NCBI GenBank assembly: GCA_002839545.1
Contig: PGYG01000011.1
Span: forward strand, 1 to 34,594
Length of the DNA: 34,594 nt
Source: Candidatus Methanoperedentaceae archaeon HGW-Methanoperedenaceae-1
Lineage (GTDB): Archaea > Halobacteriota > Methanosarcinia > Methanosarcinales > Methanoperedenaceae
Direction: 5' to 3'
Position 1 is the stretch's first letter. Each line of letters opens with the position of its first letter. The notes beneath the pieces were generated by a model that did no database searches, had not been told where the DNA came from, and was given only the letters and a program-made list of their open reading frames with translations. Positions 26,110 to 33,811 of the stretch are shown here, in pieces. The translations under genes were made by a program, and so were the position numbers.

Positions 26110-27270
26110 ATGTCAGGTAAATACATCTCAGAACTGGTAAAAAGCGTCCCGCCATCTGGAATCCGAAAGTTTTTTGACTTAGTCCTCGAGATGGAAGATG
26201 TCATCTCCCTCGGTGTCGGTGAGCCTGATTTTGTAACCCCATGGCACATCAGGGAAGCATGCATATACTCACTTGAGAAAGGGTCAACATCATACACTTC
26301 AAACAACGGTCTTCTGGAATTAAGGGAACTGCTTTCCAAATACATCAGCTCAGAATATGATACGGTTTATGCTCCTGATAATGAACTCCTTGTTACAACA
26401 GGCGTAAGTGAAGCAGCAGACCTTGCTTTCAGAGCCATAATCAATCCGGGTGACGAGGTAATAATCCCTGAGCCTTGTTATGTTTCATATATCCCTGCCG
26501 TTGTTTTCGCATGCGGCAAACCTGTTCCGGTTCCGACATACCAGGAAGATGATTTCAGGGTAACATCAGAGCAGATAGAGGAAAGCATCACAGCCAAAAC
26601 AAAGGCGGTTGTACTGAGTTATCCCAACAATCCCACAGGCGCAATCATGGGACGGAAAGACCTTGAGGATATTGCTGACGTGGTTAACGAGCATGACCTT
26701 ATGGTAATTTCGGATGAAGTTTATGACAGGCTCACGTATAACGGCACACATACCTGTTTTGCATCACTTCCCGGAATGCGGGACAGGACTATCCTGTTAA
26801 ATGGTTTTTCAAAATCACATGCCATGACAGGACTGCGCGTTGGCTACGCGGCAGGAAGCGATGAGATAATCGGCGCCATGACAAAAATCCACCAGTATAC
26901 CATGCTCTGCGCTCCCATAACAGCCCAGATTGGAGCAATTGAAGCGCTGAAGAACGGCGACGGTGAAATGAAAAAGATGGTGCGGGAATACGACAGGCGA
27001 AGGCGTCTTGTCGTTGGCGGGCTTAACAAAATGGGACTTGATTGTTTCGAACCAAAAGGTGCGTTCTATGCCTTCCCTAGTATCAAGAGCACAGGTCTTA
27101 CCTCGGATGAGTTTGCAAGCAGGCTTTTAAAAGAGCAGAAAGTTGCGGTTGTGCCGGGTGAGGTATTCGGGGAATGCGGTGCAGGTTATCTGCGGTGTTC
27201 TTACGCAACGTCACGAGAGGAACTTATCGAAGCACTCGCAAGGATTGAAACGTTTATAGATTCGATTTAA
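26110..27270 (+). CDS. Class I/II PLP-dependent aminotransferase
   Basis: A 386-residue fold-type I aminotransferase of the aspartate/aromatic group. Landmarks are ISLGVGEPDFVTPWHIREA, TSYTSNNGLLELRELLSKYI, LSYPNNPTGAIMG (substrate and PLP contacts), VISDEVYDRLTYNG, the PLP-binding lysine in NGFSKSHAMTGLRVGY, and the substrate-carboxylate arginine in YLRCSYATS. It follows the Lrp-like gene by 12 nt and overlaps the convergent membrane-protein gene by 4 bp at shared TTAA stops. The amino-acid substrate cannot be fixed from the sequence; aspartate or aromatic acids are likely. Confidence 0.93.
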   Translation: MSGKYISELVKSVPPSGIRKFFDLVLEMEDVISLGVGEPDFVTPWHIREACIYSLEKGSTSYTSNNGLLELRELLSKYISSEYDTVYAPDNELLVTTGVSEAADLAFRAIINPGDEVIIPEPCYVSYIPAVVFACGKPVPVPTYQEDDFRVTSEQIEESITAKTKAVVLSYPNNPTGAIMGRKDLEDIADVVNEHDLMVISDEVYDRLTYNGTHTCFASLPGMRDRTILLNGFSKSHAMTGLRVGYAAGSDEIIGAMTKIHQYTMLCAPITAQIGAIEALKNGDGEMKKMVREYDRRRRLVVGGLNKMGLDCFEPKGAFYAFPSIKSTGLTSDEFASRLLKEQKVAVVPGEVFGECGAGYLRCSYATSREELIEALARIETFIDSI

Positions 27271-28181
27271 GCTTCTGTTTCCAGCTTTTCAAGGTCGCTT
27301 GGGTGTAAGAGCAATTCGTTGAAATAGAGTTTTTTACCTGTTCCTGACATGTAAAGCCTGACCCACCAGATGGTTGCCAGTGGCATAATAACAACTGCGG
27401 CTGCCAATTCATAGAAAACAGAAAAGACTGAATCGGGTACAGGAACAAGCTTTATAACCTGCAAAATAATTGAAAAGAATACTATAATTGCCATCTGGAC
27501 AAGCCAGAGCACGAACACATCAAACTTGTGTGTCTTGAAAAAATTCACGCCTGCAAGTATCCCGTCTATTGGTCCCAGGTTTTCCACGACAAGTGCGTAA
27601 CCGTAGATTGCAAGCACGATACTCAGTATAAACATATATACAACCCACAACAAAACCCCGATAACCAGCAGTAAGACAGAAACCGTGTCAGGGGAGGATG
27701 AAAACCCCGGATTTGCGCGCAAAGCGCCGGGGACAAGAAAAACGACACCAGCAAGCATACTCAATCCTACAAGAATATTAGCAAGGAAAAGGTTTACAGT
27801 GTTCTTCCTGCCGTCAGCCATCATTGTGGATAAACTGGAGCTTCCGGTTTCTGTTGCCTGTTTAGCCATACCTATTGCTCCTGCCGTAAAAAAGGACTGG
27901 ACAAATCCTGAAACGAGCAAATAAATTAAAACCAGGAAGACAATTTCCGTAAGGTGCTGGCTTATCATGGGAAGAAGAACCGAAAACATCTCTTCAGGGG
28001 TTGCAGCATTCTCAAGAGATGAGAGGGATGAGCCAAAGATATAGGCTCCTCCAACAGCAAACGTCACCATTGATAAGACACCAGATACCAGGACGCCGAG
28101 CACAAAAGGAACTGCTATATTGAAATTCCTTGTGTACGATTCAAAACCCCTGCCCAAAATTTTCCCGATTTCTTCCACCAT
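27267..28181 (-). CDS. Six-helix membrane protein (DUF7847-like)
   Basis: A 304-residue integral membrane protein without recognisable catalytic motifs. Around six hydrophobic helices are visible: about 23-50, 78-105, 130-152, 165-195, 222-245 and 258-280. It starts MVEEIGKILGRGFESYTRN, a soluble amphipathic stretch common to archaeal proteins of this type, and ends in a charged tail (HPSDLEKLETEA). The arrangement resembles membrane proteins annotated DUF7847 in haloarchaea, related to the glycerophosphodiesterase membrane domain, but this is a resemblance only. It is convergent with the aminotransferase gene. Confidence 0.75.
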   Translation of the reverse strand: MVEEIGKILGRGFESYTRNFNIAVPFVLGVLVSGVLSMVTFAVGGAYIFGSSLSSLENAATPEEMFSVLLPMISQHLTEIVFLVLIYLLVSGFVQSFFTAGAIGMAKQATETGSSSLSTMMADGRKNTVNLFLANILVGLSMLAGVVFLVPGALRANPGFSSSPDTVSVLLLVIGVLLWVVYMFILSIVLAIYGYALVVENLGPIDGILAGVNFFKTHKFDVFVLWLVQMAIIVFFSIILQVIKLVPVPDSVFSVFYELAAAVVIMPLATIWWVRLYMSGTGKKLYFNELLLHPSDLEKLETEA

Positions 28182-28253
28182 GTGATTTCCCTTCTTTGTA
28201 ATTTAATAGCAAATATCCCTGAAAATACTTAACCTATTAACCTTACATCCATG

Positions 28254-28814
28254 TCATAAACTTTTGGTCTTGGCAATATCGCCTTCAATATCCTCTATTT
28301 CTTTAACAAACATTCCGGATATTTCCTGTGCAAGGCTTTTCCAGTCACTGATTCCCATATCCTCCAGTGCGGCAGTCTTAACATCATCAGGCGTACCTTT
28401 GTTTGTAATGTTAATCCCGCAGTGTATTTTCTCACTGGAAACACCAGCGCTTGCTATACTCACCGTGAGTTTTCCGTCAGCCACAAACAGGTCATCCCCG
28501 TTCCGTGTTGTTGTTATTCCGCGTAATGCGAGAGCATCACGTATGCAGACAACAAGAAGGCGCTGCATGTAATAAGCCAGCCGCATGCTTGCAGGGGAAT
28601 TGAACCGCTCCACGATGAAATGGATAAGGTCATCGCCCATGATGGTCTTGTTCGCCTTTTCATCCTCAAGGTCTTTCATGTTGCAAGGGGTCACATCCAT
28701 CGCACCGTGGAAAGCCACGATGGAATCGCCCTTTATACCCATGCCGTACGCCCAGAGCTGGGCAATCTGCGAGCCGTCGTACTTTATTTTTTCAGGGAGG
28801 ATTTCGGATATCAT
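28254..28814 (-). CDS. DUF366 family protein
   Basis: A 186-residue cytoplasmic protein of the archaeal DUF366 family, function unknown. Characteristic segments are KYDGSQIAQLWAYGMGIKGDSIVAFHGAMDV (two overlapping blocks), NKTIMGDDLIHFIVERF and the C-terminal VSIASAGVSSEKIHCGINI. It stands alone on the minus strand between the six-helix membrane protein and the NapH-like gene, with gaps of about 72 and 47 bp. I can assign only the family. Confidence 0.78.
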   Translation of the reverse strand: MISEILPEKIKYDGSQIAQLWAYGMGIKGDSIVAFHGAMDVTPCNMKDLEDEKANKTIMGDDLIHFIVERFNSPASMRLAYYMQRLLVVCIRDALALRGITTTRNGDDLFVADGKLTVSIASAGVSSEKIHCGINITNKGTPDDVKTAALEDMGISDWKSLAQEISGMFVKEIEDIEGDIAKTKSL

Positions 28815-28861
28815 CTTCCCTGTCTGTTAGTTTCGGGATTCTATTAAATGTATCCGTGGCT

Positions 28862-29575
28862 TCAGTCTGCTGTTCCAAGTTTTATAACCGGTTTGCTCGC
28901 GCCAATCCTGCATGAATCCGTGCACTTCATACAGGAAAAGCAGTCAGGATGGTCAATTGTTTTGCTCTTGCCGGTATGACTGCTGCACAGGTCAAGCTGG
29001 CATTCGGAATGGCACCTCTTACAGTTCTTGCAGTCCTCAATCGAGACTTTCAGTATCCTGTCCTTTGACATGAGTGACTGGGCATATCCTACAGGACAGA
29101 AACTGCACCAGGTTCGTGGCATGTAAAACAGCCCAAGCGGTATTGATACCAGGAGTGTGGTCACAATGCACAGGAATACGATGAAACCCCCGATGGATGC
29201 AAGAGTATCCTCTGATGCCACAAACGGGTTCATGCCCATAAGGACAATGATAAACATTACTGCCATAATCGATGCGATGAATAGCTTGAATTTAGTAGTC
29301 CTGAGGTGTTTCGGGATGCTTCCATTTCGTGACAGCTTTCCGAGGAAGTATTCAAGGAACGTGCCTCTGGGACAGAGCCAGCCGCACCAGAACCTTCCGA
29401 ACAGCGGCGCAAGGAGGAGCGCACCCGCTATCATGAAACCGATTAGCAGAAGCCCAATTTCAAAGTAAGAATCGTTGTGTGTCAGTATCCCGTACAGTGC
29501 AACCGCGAATATGATTGAACTTACCGCAAGGGATGTAAGCTGCGTTTTTTTCCTTATTTTTGAGAAGTCGGTCAT
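28862..29575 (-). CDS. NapH/MauN-like membrane iron-sulfur protein
   Basis: A 237-residue membrane ferredoxin. After a basic N-terminus come about five hydrophobic helices with two short cysteine motifs, WCGWLCPRGTFLEYF and WCSFCPVGYAQS, as in NapH, CcoG and NosR relatives. The C-terminal domain holds two cysteine sets, CKNCKRCHSECQ and CFSCMKCTDSCRIGASKP, expected to bind two [4Fe-4S] clusters. Such proteins pass electrons between the quinone or methanophenazine pool and soluble redox partners. The start at 29575 (MTDFSKIRKK) is preferred over upstream codons because the extension is not conserved in type. No partner reductase is next to it. Confidence 0.88.
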   Translation of the reverse strand: MTDFSKIRKKTQLTSLAVSSIIFAVALYGILTHNDSYFEIGLLLIGFMIAGALLLAPLFGRFWCGWLCPRGTFLEYFLGKLSRNGSIPKHLRTTKFKLFIASIMAVMFIIVLMGMNPFVASEDTLASIGGFIVFLCIVTTLLVSIPLGLFYMPRTWCSFCPVGYAQSLMSKDRILKVSIEDCKNCKRCHSECQLDLCSSHTGKSKTIDHPDCFSCMKCTDSCRIGASKPVIKLGTAD

Positions 29576-29690
29576 TTTTACCACGGTTCTTATAATATAG
29601 AGCATTGTATTTATAGGTTTTGTCAAAACTATACACAACCATTAGAAAAGCTTATGGTTTTCTTTTTCAATTCAGGTAAGGTGATTCATC

Positions 29691-31298
29691 CTGCCGAAAA
29701 AAGCACTGTTAAGCGTTTCTGATAAAACCGGAATAGTTGATTTTGCATCAGGACTGGCAAGGCTTGGTTTTGAGATTATTTCCACGGGCGGGACATCTAA
29801 AGTCCTGGCAGAAGCGGGAATTAAAGTAACGGATGTATCTGAGATTACAGGTTTTCCTGAGATGATGGAAGGAAGGGTCAAGACACTGCACCCGAAAATA
29901 CACGGGGGAATCCTTGCATTGCGGGAGAATCCGTTCCATGTCAAGGAAGCAAAAAATGCGGATATTGAGCTAATTGATATTGTTGCTGTGAACCTTTACC
30001 CGTTTGAGAAGACGGTTTTAAAGGAAAACGTGAGCCTTGAGGAAGCGATTGAGAATATCGACATTGGCGGACCGACTCTTGTCAGGGCGGCTGCCAAGAA
30101 TTACAGGCATGTAACTGTTATAACAGACCCTGTTGATTATCCTACGATACTTGAAGAACTTGAGAACGGGGACACAAGCCTTGATACAAGAGAGACGCTG
30201 GCTGTTAAGGCGTTTCGCAGGATTGTGGATTATGATTTTGCTATTGACCGGTACCTGAGCAGGAGGCTGACCGGTGAAGAAATAATGCACCTGAAATTCG
30301 GTGAAGGGACAACTCTCAGGTACGGCGAGAACTGGCACCAGAGCGCGCGGTTTTATAAGGAGCCTGATGCACCTGAAACATCTATCGCAAACGCAAAACA
30401 GCTTCATGGAAAGGCGCTGTCATATAATAATTACGTGGATGCTGAAAATGCACTGAATACGGTTCTTGAATTCGGGGATAAAATTGCGGTTGCCATTGTT
30501 AAGCATAATAACCCGTGCGGGCTTGCAACTGGAAAAACCCTGGGGGAAGCACTTGTGCGGGCATGGGACGGCGACCCGATATCAGCTTTCGGGAGTATTA
30601 TCTGCATGTCAAGGAAAGCAGACCTTGAAACTGTTGAATTCCTCAAGGGTAAGTTCGTGGAGCTTATTATCGCGCCGGGTTATGATAACGACGCGCTTGA
30701 GTTCCTGAAGAATAAGAGCAAGGAGCTGAGGATTCTTGAAGTGCCGATGGATAAAAGGAACTCACGCGAGAATACGTACCGCTACATCGAGGGAGGAATT
30801 CTTGTCCAGACAAAGAACCGTGGTATTTTTGAGAAATGGGATGTTGTAACCGAGCATCCCTTCCCTGATGAGAAGAAAGGACTTGCCGGGTTTTCAATGG
30901 CTGCGTGCAAGCACATAAAGTCGAATGCAGTGGTTATCGCGCGGGAGTATGAGAAAGGGTGTTACCAGATGGCTGCTATGGGTGCGGGACAGCCGAACAG
31001 GGTTGATTCTATTAAGAAACTGGCTGTGACCAAAGCAGCGGAGAACCTGAAGCTTATGTACGAGAAGGAAAAGCCGGGTGTCAGCCTGGATGAGTTTATT
31101 GAAGCTGTAATGAGGGAGTGTGTTCTTGCTTCTGATGCGTTTTTCCCGTTTGATGACAGCATTGTCCATTCTGCTGAGAATAATATCAGGTATATTGTGT
31201 CATCCGGCGGCTCGATACGGGATAATGAGGTTATTGCGACTGCGAACAGGCTTGGGGTTGCGCTTGTGTTTACAGGGATGAGGCATTTTTTGCATTGA
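29691..31298 (+). CDS. purH: Bifunctional AICAR transformylase/IMP cyclohydrolase PurH (CTG start)
   Basis: PurH catalyses the last two steps of IMP synthesis with 10-formyl-tetrahydrofolate. The full frame encodes 535 residues, the usual length. The N-terminal cyclohydrolase domain has ALLSVSDKTGIVDFA, IISTGGTSKVL and GRVKTLHPKIHGGIL; the transformylase domain has VKHNNPCGLATG with the catalytic Lys-His pair, GDPISAFGSI and SDAFFPFDDSI. No ATG, GTG or TTG exists between the in-frame stop at 29682 and the ATG at 29862, which lies inside the cyclohydrolase domain. The likely start is CTG at 29691, 6 nt after GGTGA, giving MPKKALLSVSDKTG. Losing one base of the A6 run at 29697-29702 would instead link to a GTG at 29681. 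Confidence 0.93.
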   Translation: MPKKALLSVSDKTGIVDFASGLARLGFEIISTGGTSKVLAEAGIKVTDVSEITGFPEMMEGRVKTLHPKIHGGILALRENPFHVKEAKNADIELIDIVAVNLYPFEKTVLKENVSLEEAIENIDIGGPTLVRAAAKNYRHVTVITDPVDYPTILEELENGDTSLDTRETLAVKAFRRIVDYDFAIDRYLSRRLTGEEIMHLKFGEGTTLRYGENWHQSARFYKEPDAPETSIANAKQLHGKALSYNNYVDAENALNTVLEFGDKIAVAIVKHNNPCGLATGKTLGEALVRAWDGDPISAFGSIICMSRKADLETVEFLKGKFVELIIAPGYDNDALEFLKNKSKELRILEVPMDKRNSRENTYRYIEGGILVQTKNRGIFEKWDVVTEHPFPDEKKGLAGFSMAACKHIKSNAVVIAREYEKGCYQMAAMGAGQPNRVDSIKKLAVTKAAENLKLMYEKEKPGVSLDEFIEAVMRECVLASDAFFPFDDSIVHSAENNIRYIVSSGGSIRDNEVIATANRLGVALVFTGMRHFLH

Positions 31299-31311
31299 AG
31301 GTTTTATCGCA

Positions 31312-31321
31312 ACTTATATAG
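31312..31321 (+). promoter_or_regulatory. TATA box for ribH
   Basis: ACTTATATAG lies about 50 bp before the ribH ATG; transcription from near 31340 would give a leader of about 28 nt carrying AAGGTGTG as ribosome binding site. Confidence 0.45.
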
Positions 31322-31368
31322 ACACTCCAAATAATATAACACAAACCAATACAAATTAAGGTGTGAAA

Positions 31369-31779
31369 ATGAGTATTAAATTAGGATTCGTCGTTTCAGA
31401 GTTCAACCGTGACCTTACTATCCAGATGGAAACCCTTGCAAGAGAACATGCTGATTTTCTCGGGGCAACCGTAGAAAAAACCATACTTGTCCCCGGCGTA
31501 TTCGATATGCCGCTGGCAGTAAGGAAACTCGCACAGGACGCGAATATAGACGCAGTCGTTACAATCGGGTGTGTCATCCAGGGCGCAACAAAACACGACG
31601 AGATAGTCGTACAGCATGCTTCAAGGAAGATTGCAGACCTTGCACTTGAAAATAACAAACCCATAACCCTTGGCATCTCAGGACCTGGAATGAGCAGGCT
31701 TGACGCCCATGAGCGTGTGGATTATGCCAAGCGCGCAGTCGAAGCGGCAGTCAAAATGGTCAAGAAATTAAGCGAATAA
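31369..31779 (+). CDS. ribH: 6,7-dimethyl-8-ribityllumazine synthase
   Basis: Penultimate enzyme of riboflavin synthesis, joining the pyrimidine precursor with dihydroxybutanone phosphate. The 136-residue archaeal form starts MSIKLGFVVSEFNRDL, the substrate-binding strand, and shows VPGVFDMPLAVRKLA (42-56), TIGCVIQGATKHDEIVV with the catalytic His76, and ITLGISGPGMSRLDAHER. The ATG at 31369 is chosen over the GTG at 31363, which overlaps the ribosome binding site AAGGTG. It supplies flavin precursors for flavoproteins such as the nitroreductase and COG2509 enzyme encoded in this window. Confidence 0.95.
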   Translation: MSIKLGFVVSEFNRDLTIQMETLAREHADFLGATVEKTILVPGVFDMPLAVRKLAQDANIDAVVTIGCVIQGATKHDEIVVQHASRKIADLALENNKPITLGISGPGMSRLDAHERVDYAKRAVEAAVKMVKKLSE

Positions 31780-31780
31780 C

Positions 31781-31811
31781 TGAATCAAAAACCAGTTATA
31801 CAATTTTTATT
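31781..31811 (+). terminator. Terminator candidate after ribH
   Basis: A TAACTG/CAGTTA pair with a loop of about 10 nt starts at the ribH stop and is followed by CAATTTTTATT. It also sits just upstream of the TATA-like CTTAAATAAG (31819-31828) of the next gene, so an operator role is possible. Confidence 0.35.
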
Positions 31812-31861
31812 AGAATAGCTTAAATAAGAGAATAGCGGAAAGAGCCCGTGATTCAAACTTC

Positions 31862-33004
31862 ATGACAGCAACAAGACTGAAAAACATTCCAGAATCGGCA
31901 ACAATAAAAATGTCGAATCTTGCCAATGAACTCAAAAGCCAGGGCAAAGATGTCATAAACTTCAGCCTTGGCGAGCCTGATTTTAATACCCCGAAACATA
32001 TTATTGACGAAGCGAAGGCTTCCATTGACCGCGGCGAAACGCACTACACACCATCAGCCGGAATTCCCGAACTCAGGGAAGCAATTGCTGTTAAACTTAA
32101 GGAAGAGAATCACATCGAGACAAAGGCAAAAAATATTATAGTAACACCAGGGGCAAAGCAGGCAATCTTTGAGGTCATGCTCTCAGTACTGGAAGAAGGG
32201 GATGAAGCTGTACTTTTTGACCCTGCATGGGTATCTTATGACCCTGCTATTATGCTTGCAGGAGCAAAAACAGTCTGGGCAGCCACAAGACGCGATAACG
32301 GTTTTTCACCTGTTGATGTTAATGAATACATAACCCGAAAAACTAAAATAATTGTTGTAAACAGCCCGTGCAATCCCACAGGCGGTGTTTATGACAGGGC
32401 TACGCTGAAAGAGATTGCGGACATTGCAGTGGATAAAAATATCATGGTTCTCTCGGATGAAATCTATGAGAAGATAATCTATGATAAGGAGCATATCAGT
32501 ATCGGGTCAATGGACGGGATGGAGGACATGACAATCACTGTGAACGGGTTCTCAAAAGCTTACGCTATGACAGGCTGGAGGCTTGGGTACGTGAATATTC
32601 CAAAAGAAATTTACGAAAATATGATGAAACTCCATTCCCATTCCGTGAGCCAGGCAACATCGTTTGTCCAGTATGCGGGTGTTGCAGCCTTACAGGGCGA
32701 CCAGACATGCGTTACCGATATGGTGCGTGAGTTCAGGGAAAGACGTGACCTCCTGGTTAGCGGGTTGAATAAGCTCGGCATCAAATGTGCACGACCAGAC
32801 GGCGCGTTCTATGCGTTTGCAGATGTCAGCGAGTACGGGACAGGGGATGAAGTTGCTGAACTGCTCCTGAACAAGGCTTATGTTGCAGCCACATCAGGTG
32901 GTGCGTTTGGTAATGCTGGCAGGGATTTCCTGAGGATTTCTTATGCCACGTCACAGGAGCGCATAAGGGAAGCACTTCTCAGGATAGAGAAAGTGCTGGG
33001 GTGA
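31862..33004 (+). CDS. Aspartate-type aminotransferase (class I)
   Basis: A 380-residue PLP enzyme of the aspartate aminotransferase group. Conserved features are VINFSLGEPDFNTPKHII, GETHYTPSAGIPELREAI, NSPCNPTGGVYDRATL, VLSDEIYEKIIYD, the PLP lysine in NGFSKAYAMTGWRLGYVN, and the terminal arginine in FLRISYATSQERI. It resembles the thermophilic aspartate/glutamate enzymes more closely than the aminotransferase at 26.1 kb, with which it shares overall fold and clear similarity. It appears to be a single-gene transcript with its own TATA box about 40 bp upstream. Confidence 0.94.
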   Translation: MTATRLKNIPESATIKMSNLANELKSQGKDVINFSLGEPDFNTPKHIIDEAKASIDRGETHYTPSAGIPELREAIAVKLKEENHIETKAKNIIVTPGAKQAIFEVMLSVLEEGDEAVLFDPAWVSYDPAIMLAGAKTVWAATRRDNGFSPVDVNEYITRKTKIIVVNSPCNPTGGVYDRATLKEIADIAVDKNIMVLSDEIYEKIIYDKEHISIGSMDGMEDMTITVNGFSKAYAMTGWRLGYVNIPKEIYENMMKLHSHSVSQATSFVQYAGVAALQGDQTCVTDMVREFRERRDLLVSGLNKLGIKCARPDGAFYAFADVSEYGTGDEVAELLLNKAYVAATSGGAFGNAGRDFLRISYATSQERIREALLRIEKVLG

Positions 33005-33055
33005 TTTAAGCGCATTAAAAAAGACCTTCCCAAACTAAACTTTTACAGATTTTGA

Positions 33056-33688
33056 TTATCCGGCTGCCTGCATCTTTGCAAGCGTGGCTTTGATTTCAGT
33101 AATCTCGCTTCTAAGTTCTGTGACTTCATGCATGAACAGTTCGCGGAAATCATCCCTTTGAAGCCGGATTTCTTCTTTGACACCTAAAAAACCGTTTTCA
33201 ACTGTATTTTGGAGGGCATCCTGCTTATGTAACATACCATCCTGTTTTTTAAGTATGCCATCCGTTTTTCCTAACATGCTATCCTGTTTCGTCAGCATGC
33301 TATCCTGTTTGTCAATCATGATGTCCAGTTTGCCGCCAAGATTCTGGTTCATCTCCCGCATGTACCTTCCCGCGGCATCCATGCGCTCGTATGTAGCATA
33401 AACAATATCATCTTCACGGATTATGGTAAAATCATTAAATTCGCCAGTTGAAGGAAGATACTCAACTTCGGCATCTTCAACCCTGATAGGATATTCGTGT
33501 ATCTTTATTTTATCAACAAATTTTTCAATATCCTTGCTGCTGCCTTCGCATACAACTTTGACGGTTCCGTTATCAAGATTCTTAACCCATCCCATAAGAT
33601 TAAGATTGAAAGCAATTTCATCTATGTAATCCCTGAATCCTGCTTTCTGGACTCTCCCTTTTAATATGATTTCAGCTCTTTTTTTCAT
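33056..33688 (-). CDS. Acylphosphatase domain fused to a heptad-repeat coiled coil
   Basis: A 210-residue two-part protein. Residues 4-92 form an acylphosphatase-like domain (GRVQKAGFRDYID, then GWVKNLDNGTVKVVCEG), retaining the catalytic arginine (Arg19) and asparagine (Asn37), although the usual VQGV loop reads VQKA. Residues 121-162 are near-identical heptads (QDSMLTK, QDSMLGK, TDGILKK, QDGMLHK), followed by a long helical tail to residue 208. Acylphosphatases are normally about 90 residues, so the coiled coil more than doubles the size and probably drives oligomerisation or partner binding. It lies alone between convergent and co-oriented genes; its biological role is unknown. Confidence 0.85.
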   Translation of the reverse strand: MKKRAEIILKGRVQKAGFRDYIDEIAFNLNLMGWVKNLDNGTVKVVCEGSSKDIEKFVDKIKIHEYPIRVEDAEVEYLPSTGEFNDFTIIREDDIVYATYERMDAAGRYMREMNQNLGGKLDIMIDKQDSMLTKQDSMLGKTDGILKKQDGMLHKQDALQNTVENGFLGVKEEIRLQRDDFRELFMHEVTELRSEITEIKATLAKMQAAG

Positions 33689-33811
33689 AATTCAAACAAA
33701 GAATATATCGCAACCGTCTTAAATCTTATGTGGTCGACATGACAGGCTCGACATCAAACACACGGCGAAACTGTGCTTTCCAAAAAACAAAACACCCCTC
33801 TTAATTTATCT

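Noticed and set aside
29654-29725. ATG-initiated frame upstream of purH as its true start
   Set aside because: It is in a different frame and ends at a stop after about 23 codons; only an indel would join it to purH.
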